Origin: Pararge aegeria
Lineage: Eukaryota; Arthropoda; Insecta; Lepidoptera; Nymphalidae
DNA: 64,000 bases
Direction: 5' to 3'
NCBI RefSeq assembly: GCF_905163445.1
Contig: NC_053183.1
Coordinates: 17,794,001 to 17,858,000 of the forward strand
A program made the translations under genes and the position numbers. The first letter of the stretch is position 1; every line of letters starts with the position of its first letter. This document shows, one piece after another, positions 17,896 to 26,035 of the stretch. The notes below the pieces were generated by a model. That model made no database searches, was not told the DNA's origin, and worked only from the letters and a program-made list of their open reading frames with translations.

Positions 17896-20193
17896 CATAC
17901 ATACATACATACATACATACATACATACATACAGTTCTTCGCGCCGTTCCGTTCCATTCTGTTCTGTTCCGTTCTGTTATGTTCAGTTCTGTTCAGTTCT
18001 GTTCTGTCCCGTCCCGTCACGTCCCGTCCCATCCCGTCACGTCCCGTCCCGTTTCGTTCCTTTCCGTTCTGTTCTGTTCTGTTCTGTTATTATTTACTCA
18101 ATATTTTATTTTGTCCTAATAGTAGCCTGTATTGTGCGGACCATGAATGACTCCTTATTTTGTTTACCAAAGGACGACTTCCTTTCATGATCTAAATATT
18201 TATATATTAAAGGTACCAAAATAAAAGAAGATATATACATTGTGGTAGGGTGGGTATAATGAATAAATATATGAATATGTTTATATATATTTGTTCGTAT
18301 AAATAAACAAAAAACGTCGGATTTTATTCAGGATTTCATAGAAAACGAAGAAGAGTTGACAGGAGTAATGAGCGACGATCTTTCGATGCTGGATCTTGAG
18401 AAGTGCCGCTGGCACGCAGTCACACTGCGCTCGGAGCAGACCGCACCATCCGCACAAACTTCTGCAGCAACCGCCGAAGCGACCGCAACAGAGAACTCTG
18501 ATGCGAAGGAAATCGAACCGTCCGAAGAAGCCGTCACTGGTAACAACTTTAAATCTATAACTTCATACTTGCCTCAATAACATAAATAAATAAATAAGGA
18601 AAATACACACATCGCCATCTAGCCCCATTTTAAGAGTGGCCTGTGTTATGGGTATTAAGATGACTGATGAATATTAGAATGAAAATACATAAATACCTAT
18701 AATATACATATATATATACACCCAGACCATAACAAACTACACAAATAAATTGTTTTTTAGTGTGTTTGCCGGGTGTTATGAAACACAGACACTTTTCAGT
18801 TGTGGTAATCGAACTTACGGCCTTGGAATTGACCCAGAAAGCAGGGTCGCTGCCGAAGTCGGCCGTCGAATAAAAATTCAGAAGTCAGTACAAAGTAAAA
18901 TGTTTTAAATTCCAAAATTCAAAAGTCATTTATTTCAAACGCTCATATAGACTTCGCCACAGGTTCGATTGTTCGAAGTGAAATAGAGACAAATAAGATT
19001 CTAAGATACCTTATTTACATTATCTGTCAATAATATGTGTTTTATACATATTCTAAAGTTTCATAATTAAGTTATAAGTTTGCTGTCAATTTTAATGTAT
19101 TCGTTAGTTTTATTAGCGGCTACTTAATTGGTGTATGTGTTATTTTCTTTGTACTAATTTTAAGTATTAAGTATATACTGTTTGGGCCTTAATAAATAAA
19201 ATAAATTAAAATAAAATCTGCAGAGAGATTTTCCAACGCGGGAGATATTATAGTGTAAGAGTGGTTGCGCAAACAGATGCACTATATATTCCGTCACTCG
19301 GTTAGTCCGGTCGGACGGCAGATCCGACATGCCCGGAAAGAGATCAGGCGCAGGTCCGACAGCTTAACTTGCTCTCCGAAGTACGGGCCTGACTCAAATG
19401 ATATAAAAAAATTTGAAACCCGAAAAACCCAAAAATATTCACTGGCCCGACCCGGGGACCCATGATCTACAGTTGTATATTTGTAATCTTGCTTTCGTAG
19501 TGGTAACGGATGAAGTATTCACCATGAAGCTGGGAGGTGCACCTGTACACACAGAGTCGGACACAGTTGTGACTGTAGGGCAACGACAAGAGAAGAACGG
19601 TCCTAGCGCGCGGATGTCGGCCATGTTGGCCGTTCAACGGTCTGTCCTCTACGTGTACGGCGGCGTGCTCGAAAAAGACGAGAAACAGTTCTATCTGGGA
19701 GACATGTACAGCCTGGGTGAGTTTTGTGTCTTAATACTCATTCGCATGTGCATCCTTGAAGCGGTTATAGCCCCTTCGGTAGGACTTCGAATTCACTTTC
19801 GAGGGGGTTGAGTTCGACCCCTCTAACTTTTCTAAGTTATGTGCGTTTTTAGAAATTAAAATGTCACTTGCTTCGACGGTGAAGGAAAACATCGTGAGAA
19901 AACCTGCATGCCTGAGAGTTCTCCATAATGTTCTCCAAGATGTGTGGAGTCCACCAATCCGCACCGGGCCAACGTGGTGGACTACGACCCTAACCCCTTC
20001 TTCTATGATGTAATCTTATTTTAATTTAAAAAAAATCTATTATTATCTTTCAGATTTGCACAAATTGAATGAATGGCAGACACTTATCGAACAACAGCCG
20101 TTGCCCGATTGGCTCGGCTCCGACATCGAGGAGTATTCCACTTCAGGATCAGAGAGCGAGACGGACGATAGCGAGGACTCTGGAGAGGAATAG
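13337..20193 (+). CDS. KLHDC4: Kelch domain-containing protein 4 (KLHDC4-like)
   Basis: Complete gene, nine coding exons: 13337-13447, 14042-14215, 14732-14853, 15705-15813, 15987-16214, 16537-16737, 18332-18539, 19501-19716, 20054-20193 (TAG). All junctions are GT-AG in phase; the product is 502 aa, close to human KLHDC4 (520). Order: basic lysine/alanine-rich N-terminus (1-45, MGKKKNKNK), kelch blades from about 60 to 315 (LIMFGGE, LWIFGGEF, LFTFGGY, VIDGGF, YVFGGI, each followed by a W-containing strand), a charged linker (316-400), one further blade (VYGGV near 440), then DWLGSDIEEYST and an acidic Ser/Glu tail. The order GGEFTSPTETQFYHYKDLW is a KLHDC4 signature. Kelch propellers bind proteins; the molecular role of KLHDC4 is poorly defined, and I infer none. 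Divergent with TFIIF-alpha, convergent with dlp. Confidence 0.95.
13448..14041 (+). other. KLHDC4 intron 1
   Basis: AT-rich. Contains a short direct duplication around 13890-13950 ('tttgttatttttcattc.tta', repeated two to three times). No other feature recognised. Confidence 0.6.
14042..14215 (+). CDS. KLHDC4: KLHDC4 exon 2 (residues 38-95)
   Basis: Acidic/basic helix (EDIAKVIAEIEREEAKRAA), then the first kelch blade, LTPHPTSNELIMFGGEFHNG. Phase 0 on both sides. Confidence 0.94.
14216..14731 (+). other. KLHDC4 intron 2
   Basis: AT-rich with long T runs; nothing recognised apart from the splice sites. Confidence 0.6.
14732..14853 (+). CDS. KLHDC4: KLHDC4 exon 3 (residues 96-136)
   Basis: TEVYNELLFYNPANGSWRQV, then APPPRSAHQAIA: the outer strands of blade 1 and the PPPRxxHQ turn typical of KLHDC4. 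Ends two bases into a Lys codon. Confidence 0.94.
14854..15704 (+). other. KLHDC4 intron 3, with a MITE-like repeat
   Basis: Holds the second copy (15485-15632) of the short repeat with inverted ends described at 6120-6275; the rest is AT-rich without coding signal. Confidence 0.65.
15705..15813 (+). CDS. KLHDC4: KLHDC4 exon 4 (residues 136-172)
   Basis: GELWIFGGEFTSPTETQFYH, then YKDLWCFSLTEKKWEK. The strongest single match to vertebrate KLHDC4. Confidence 0.95.
15987..16214 (+). CDS. KLHDC4: KLHDC4 exon 5 (residues 173-248)
   Basis: Blade with RSGHRMVLLGRKLFTFGGY, YFDDLYTFCLDTRQWEKL, then RSACVMLP. Only 173 bases after exon 4. Confidence 0.95.
16358..16500 (-). mobile_element. Family B SINE, 3' part
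   Basis: Reverse match: 'aaggccaccacgctggtcca', 'tggtttcctcacgatgtttt', 'gaagcaagtgatgttttaat'. Ends 36 bases before KLHDC4 exon 6. Confidence 0.8.
16537..16737 (+). CDS. KLHDC4: KLHDC4 exon 6 (residues 249-315)
   Basis: GC-rich exon: VIDGGFSRVREGRAERTQNH, then WSWRALTG and GYVFGGIC. The usual 'V-Y-GG-Y' of this blade reads VIDGGF. Donor GTGAGT. Confidence 0.94.
17640..17770 (-). mobile_element. tRNA-derived SINE, third family
   Basis: The reverse strand of 17685-17760 reads 'ggtaggagagccg..gct', 'gcactcaggccgcgattgcc', 'agagagtcgcagattcaatt'. The same unit occurs in plus orientation at 61180-61310, with B-box 'ggttcaaatcc'. Two copies with a shared AT-rich tail show a SINE rather than a tRNA gene. 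Confidence 0.75.
17866..17933 (+). repeat. (ACAT)n microsatellite, ~17 units
   Basis: Uninterrupted tetranucleotide run in KLHDC4 intron 6. Confidence 0.97.
17945..18092 (+). repeat. Degenerate pentanucleotide array (GTTCT/GTTCC/GTCCC)n
   Basis: About 29 five-base units. The outer parts are GTTCT and GTTCC, the core (about 18005-18055) GTCCC with GTCAC variants. It keeps a long open frame on the plus strand only because of its period; not coding. Confidence 0.9.
18332..18539 (+). CDS. KLHDC4: KLHDC4 exon 7 (residues 316-385)
   Basis: DFIENEEELTGVMSDDLSML, then DLEKCRWHAVTLRSE followed by an Ala/Thr/Glu-rich low-complexity linker. In human KLHDC4 the matching region reads ESLAGEFFNDLYFYD; this copy is more diverged. 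Confidence 0.9.
18585..18872 (-). mobile_element. Family A SINE, near full length with internal insertion
   Basis: Reverse orientation: 3' tail (taaataaataaataa), 'catctagcccca', 'tgactgatgaatatta', then 'acggccttggaat' and 'agcagggtcgctgcc' at the tRNA-like head, ending 'cggccgtc'. A stretch near 18735-18780 is extra relative to other copies. KLHDC4 intron 7. Confidence 0.85.
19200..19400 (+). repeat. Dispersed lepidopteran repeat
   Basis: 'gagtggttgcgcaaacagat', 'cggcagatccgacatgcccg', 'gatcaggcgcaggtccgaca' form a block I recognise as a common interspersed repeat of Lepidoptera. No second copy seen here. KLHDC4 intron 7. Confidence 0.5.
19501..19716 (+). CDS. KLHDC4: KLHDC4 exon 8 (residues 385-457)
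   Basis: VTDEVFTMKLGGAP, then NGPSARMSAMLAVQRSVLYV and YGGVLEKDEKQFYLGDMYSL. The last kelch blade. Confidence 0.93.
19759..20010 (+). mobile_element. Family B SINE, near full length
   Basis: Head 'aagcggttatagccccttcg', then 'cttcgacggtgaaggaaaac', 'ctgcatgcctgagagttctc', 'gtggagtccaccaatccgca', 'aacgtggtggactacgaccc'. Fills most of KLHDC4 intron 8. Confidence 0.88.
20054..20193 (+). CDS. KLHDC4: KLHDC4 exon 9 (residues 457-502 and stop)
   Basis: DLHKLNEWQTLIEQQPLPDW, then a Ser/Glu/Asp-rich C-terminus ending DSGEE and TAG. The DWxGSD-type motif and acidic tail fit the family. Confidence 0.93.
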
Positions 20194-21101
20194 AGACGGA
20201 TATAAGTGTAACAGTAATTTTTACAGCCGGAGAGCTGGTGGGAAAATTTCGGGAAATGCTTGAAAAGTGTTGGGATGCTGTAAATTTAGTTTCCCGTGCC
20301 GTGATTATTTAATACTATTAATTTATTCGCAGTTTAGTAGTAAAGCTTTTTGTGACAGAGTTCGAAGTACTTATTTCTTTTGCAATGCTGTGTTTCGATC
20401 TGAAGGTCGTAGGTGCCGGTTTTTAAATTTGGAATTATAGACACATGAGGCTTAACACCTACGCCTCGGATTGGTGCAGGACGTGACACAGGGCGGCACG
20501 TTGCAGGACGTGTTTCTGGCCGGCCCTGCGAATGTTTGGTTTCCACTTAACATCAGGTGGCACAAAATTATGACTCTTAAAAAGGTTTTATATCGCTAGT
20601 GTAGTGGTGACTTTTAATTTGCGAGCAATGGTTCTGTTAAATATGTCAGTATTAAACATTCGCAAATAAAACAATCCGATTATTAGTTCATGAGACGAAT
20701 TTACTGCGTTGTGTCCAAGCAAGGCGAAAGTTTCAAACCTGGGCGTTAGTAAAGGACAAGAAGAGTCTGAAAGATTATTAATCTACAAGTTTTAAATACT
20801 TGTTTAAAAACATTATAGTACGACTCGACGCTAAACGAAGACTGCAGTGATATTTTTATTGCACAGTAAAAATACTTGGATAATAAATACTTGGATAAGG
20901 CTCTAAATAAGAATACAACAATAAGCTTTGAGTAGTAGTGTGGTTCTTCTCCATAACGTTACCTTATAAAAAAAATCCCCCTTTTCCCCACCAGATCTTG
21001 GACTATTATTTCTTCTAAGAATAATCTTTTTTTTTAACATTAATTAAGTATATTTTTATCATTGAATGTGATATAACGAATGTTAATAAAGTGTAAATAA
21101 A
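20194..21101 (+). other. KLHDC4: Probable KLHDC4 3' UTR
   Basis: From the stop to paired AATAAA motifs at 21085-21090 and 21096-21101. Positions 20390-20575 hold a dispersed repeat ('acatgaggcttaacacctac', 'acagggcggcacgttgcagg', 'aacatcaggtggcac') related to copies at 2056-2130 and, reversed, near 47600. The end point is inferred. Confidence 0.55.
20665..21101 (+). terminator. Candidate KLHDC4 poly(A) signals
   Basis: AATAAA at 20665-20670, 20882-20887, 21085-21090 and 21096-21101. The paired distal sites look strongest; which is used cannot be told from sequence. Confidence 0.45.
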
Positions 21102-24100
21102 AGGACGATTCCATATGAAAAAGTTTTATTTAATTAGAAATAATGCATCCCTGCTCTGTTTTTCTGTTTATAGGCGATGGTTTTGCAATGACAATTAGCT
21201 GGGTCATCTGATCGTTCCGTCAATTATTAGTAAGGAAAAAAAACAGCTCTGTTGTTCCTTTCGGGCTTCAGCAGCGGGGATTTTTGAATGACTATAAGGC
21301 AGGGTTTGTTTGAAATAGAATCTCATAACTATGGTTTTATTTATTGTTTGAATTTTCAATTTTTTACTTTTTATGTCGTGGGGAAGATTTGAGTTATATT
21401 AAAAATAAAATAAAAAAAGTTAAAAATCTATTGCGATTTTATTTCATATAAACAGTTATTTATAATATAAATATGGTTGTGCGTTTCAAAAATGAAAAGT
21501 TTAAGTATGGCATGTAAGATAGTTCGCTTAGGTATATTTCTCGACAGATAACTTGAACACAACTTTACGTAGACATAAGACTAAATCGGGATCAGAGATG
21601 CGTGCGACCAATGACAAGACTTGCACATACCGTCGCGTCTGTGATTGGTCGCAAACAAATTCATACGCCACGCGTACTCGGAAGTTGCAGTCTCAGATAA
21701 AGGGTCAAAATCGTAAAAATCTGCCGCATTGGTGCCAGTTCTGTTGTACATAAATCTCTAAACCCTACCAAATAGACAGGATTATAATATTATTTTCCCT
21801 TTCTACGAGAAACATGAGGATACCAAAACGTTAACAACTGTCAATTTTGTTAGTATTGAGATTTGTGTACAAAAGAATTAGCGCTATTGACACTGTTCAA
21901 GTTATTTGGCTGTAACAATAAAGAATGGACTACGCAACAAGTAGCGATGTGCAGGAAAGCCAGCCCTAAACGGTCACTCCTTTTTTGTCAGTCTATCCGT
22001 AACCCGGATTGTTTATTGGGTTATGAGCCGTTGGGTTTTGTGTTAAGGTTGCATTTCATTTACGCACTTCTAGGTAAAGACGTTACTTAGCATTAATCTA
22101 GTAAGTCATTTAGTAAATTGCCAGGCACTGAGCATTTTAATGTTCCATTGTTCCATTGTTGGGTAAAAATCCGAAGTCTTGTGTAGGAACTAACTCTTGA
22201 GTCTGGGGTAGGAATTATTACCAGGTTATTATTTGCTTTACGTGCTGTACGAGTGTCGGATGAAAGGTGAACATTCAGATTTATTCATTCGGTCACCCAT
22301 CTTTTTCCCGAAATGGGTAGGCTTTGTCAAACCCAATCAAACAGTAGCTGTCGCAACTAAGCAATGGTGTCAATTCCGATCTACAATGTATCACTAAACA
22401 AAATTGACAGCTGCAAAACACAAATATTGTTAAAAGGATTTTGAAAAGAGTTTGGTGTACAACAGAATGTTGACAGCTCTTGTAATAGGTGAAGGAGGGA
22501 ATGCATTTTGTGCATATTTCAATATTATAAAAGTGGCAGGTCAGGACACAAATCTAAATACTGCGTAGTCCACACGATATTTCAGTGCACTGGGGGTGAC
22601 TTAAATAAACTAGAGCTTTATAAAAATCTACAATTTTCCAATGCATTCAATATATATAATATATTTTATTCAATTACATTTGAATAATAATGTTATACGT
22701 ACTAGATAATCTTTGCGTACGCCGATCGATACGAGGGTGACAATGATATCATATAACAATCTTTGAATGACAAATGCGCGAACTTGATACGGAGTAATCC
22801 TAAATCTTCGGATAACACATTTAATTTAGTAGTACTATCCTTATCTACAAGGGAGAGTAGGAAAAGGGTAGCAATACTTTAATATGCCATCTAAAGACCT
22901 TGTGTGACCTTTAATATTCATTCTAAATTTCGTGCGAAACATGCTTTGAGATCAATTTACTTGTGACCCGTCTTGGCACTACTTGTCAGCGTTGTGTTTA
23001 TAACTTGTCAGTTGCAGCCCAATAGACCTCAAGTCGTAGCCAATCTTCCTTAACAACACCTTTAGTACGTACTACATTATTACACAAAGTTTACCTAATC
23101 CTAAATTGTTTAATGCATTGTAAATTTAAAAAATAAACTCATTTACAGTATCTAAGTATAGCAAAGTAAAGCTGAAGCCAACTTAATAATAAAAATAAAA
23201 CGTAGATTACAAAATATAAAACTGCGTCGCTAAAGTAAAAAATATAAAATTAATAAAGCAATATTAACTATACGTCAGTCGGTTAATCTTAGTCTGATGG
23301 AAACACGAGTATTACACAATCAAAAGAAAGAGTTCTCTTAAAATACGAGATGAATACATTTTTACATCTATATTTCGTCGGTTATCTTTTTTCGCTGACT
23401 TGTTTTTTTAGTCGATGGGAAACTCATGCAGGATGTGAGAGATTAGTAAATCGCATGCCTATAATATCGACTGTATATTTAATTGGTCATTTCTCTCACA
23501 TTGCAGAGATTCATTGCGTGACCACTACAAGCGGGGAATCCCCGAGTCATGATAAGCGCTCTGAACTCGACAGATCGAAAAGTTTAGACGGACTTAGCCG
23601 AAGCGAATTATTTGCGTATTTAGATTAATTCTTCTAGGTTATTATTATCTGTTGGAATGATGACAGAATATTGGTCCTATGTAGTCCCTAAACTAGAATT
23701 CAATTTAAAGAAAGTTAAGCGGTAATAAAATATGCGGGGATTCCCCATGTGGTGTATCGACCAATGAACATGTGTAGTTTGCTTCGTTGAAACTTAATTA
23801 GGCTTTTGTTTAATGGATATGTGAATCGTCTTAACTTGATTATTTTCAATGGAATATTGAATGTATTTTGACCTATTTGTTTCATCTCTATGACCGATGA
23901 ATAAGCTTATTAGTTCTCTAACTGTTCTTTAAAATAGATTACATTTTTTAGAGTTAAACTCATGAGAGTTTCTTGTTATTTATTTGTGGTACGTATTTAC
24001 CTACCTATATTTTACTTACAAAATGTATCTCAAATATGTAATCTACAGTAAAGAACACGTTGTTCATGGTCATTAGATGCATAAAAATCAGATAGCTGCA

Positions 24101-25709
24101 CATAATCGTAATTATTTGAAGGAAATTTTACTAAATACTTGAATATGTATTGGACCAGTTTTGTGAAAGGTAATTAATTGATCTTGTCTCTTTCTAGTGA
24201 TTATATTGCACTCGATAAACAAAAATATCGAAAGCAAATCAGTCTTAACTTACGCTTACATGTACGACTAAATTATATGTACACTTTAAATATTTTTTTG
24301 ATCTCCGAAATTAGAAAACAGACATTTTCCCCGCCAAGATTATTTACAATGAAACTCATCCAAGTTATAAAATCTACAAAATTTAATTCGTTAGATGCGT
24401 CCTAAAAAAAACTTGTTTTTTTTATACTTCCCGTAGTAAAATGCAAAGGTCAATGACTATACAGCCGAGGATAAAAAAAATCTGAAGATGCATCTAAAGA
24501 CTTAAATTATATATCTCTGTCACTTGTAACCGTGAGGTTAAAGTGAGTATGATAAAAAATACAACGCGCAGGGGACAAAAAACCCATAAAATTCCATACA
24601 TAAATCTGTATGTGAACCAAAAACATTCGCTATCTAATCCGATCATAATTTACATTTAATATTTACAAGATCATTTAAATAAATACAAGATTTGGCTGTC
24701 ATCTTTTTTTTTCCTAAAACGTTTCGATTGCGACCTAATTATGACATTAATGAGAAAATATAAAAAAAAGGATATGTTATAATAATTAAATTCACTGTTA
24801 TTGTCGACCACTTATTCCTCGACAACGGAATAGTCCATTTAAGAAAATAAATTAACACTACACAATTCACTGTGTAAATATTTTTCTTTTTTTTTTTTTT
24901 AATTTGTTGAGAGTCTGTAGTCCAACCGTTTTAGTAACTGTCCACTCGTTTCATATCACAGGAGCGTTCGCTATTCAAAGCTCGCCCACTACACCGTCAC
25001 TCGCACTGACTAGGCTCTAACTTTTCATGAACTCTCATCGAAATGGTGACGTCACGTTTCGCATTACCGAACATTACTTACTAATGGCGTTTTATTAATA
25101 AACGTGTAATAGTAACAGATAAATTGCTAGTTTCTGTAAATTGACGTGACGAATAACGAATAAAAATAATCAATAGGTTATTACACACTATTAGATATAT
25201 TCTGCATTTGAAATTTAAACAATATAATAATTTTATTTTCGTTTTCTTATAAAAATACTTATGCTTTTATCTGTCTGCATTTTTCAATCCTCACAAATAC
25301 AATTGAATCATTCAATTATTCAATGATAACCAAATTGACTATTCATAACTTTTCGGACTATAGATATTTTTTACGTTACGTCATATTGGACTATACATAT
25401 TTAAAAAAAAAGTCTGTACGTCAATTTGCTCTACAACCGCGTTTATTAAGGACGTTCTTAGCAAGATATGTCGACGAAATAAATAGTGTTTCTTATTATG
25501 GACAATCCGTAAATTACGTCACAAGAATATCATGATTTTCCCCCCGAACCCCTTCCTAACCCCTGTCACACAATGTCACACTTTATCGACCTCTCTTAAC
25601 GTGTGACGTAAATTACGGATGGCCCCTCAGATATGTGCGAACTATGGTATAATAAATTATTATGATGCTAAGCGAGAACATGACGTCGCCAATGCGTTGA
25701 TTGAGAAAT
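21102..25709. other. Convergent intergenic region / possible long dlp 3' UTR
   Basis: AT-rich and, unlike the rest of the window, almost free of recognisable repeats. dlp ends at 25710 on the minus strand, so its 3' UTR must lie here. Minus-strand AATAAA motifs occur at 25442-25447 and 25091-25096 and further left (e.g. 22665-22670). A long T run at 24885-24901 is the only simple repeat of note. Open frames here have no recognisable homology. Low repeat load could mean a constrained UTR; that is inference. Confidence 0.5.
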
Positions 25710-26035
25710 TTAGAATAGATCTGTGACAATAGTTCCGAACCACGCGCAGACTACTGGCAGCGCGTAGGTGAATAGCGCGTTCTGCAAAGACGGCCGGTCC
25801 GCGGAGCCGGCCACCGCTTCCTCTAAAGCCGGATCGGTACCGGCCCGCCCGCTCGTGTCGCTCGGCAGGTCCTCCTCCAACGGGGTGTCCATTATCCCCG
25901 ACCGGACGTTGTTGGTACCGGGTGTGTCGATAATGCTTGGCACGAACGGCTCTTCTGGAACTGGTGGTGGCGGAGGAGGGTTTTCCGATTCTGTTTGCGT
26001 CGTCGCTATGTCCGGCTGCCTGCCGTCCCCGGAAC
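25710..26035 (-). CDS. dlp: dlp exon I, stalk and GPI-anchor signal (residues 536-643, stop)
   Basis: Begins SGDGRQPDIATT (a further Ser-Gly), a poly-Pro stretch, then an acidic stalk. The end, SLQNALFTYALPVVCAWFGT and IVTDLF, is a hydrophobic GPI signal with small residues (AGSAD) just before as likely omega-site region. The stop TAA is at 25712-25710. Confidence 0.92.

Noticed and set aside
17818..18150. 110-codon plus-strand frame of Ser/Arg/Phe/Val/Pro repeats
   Set aside because: Produced by the tetramer and pentamer arrays; low-complexity translation, inside a KLHDC4 intron.
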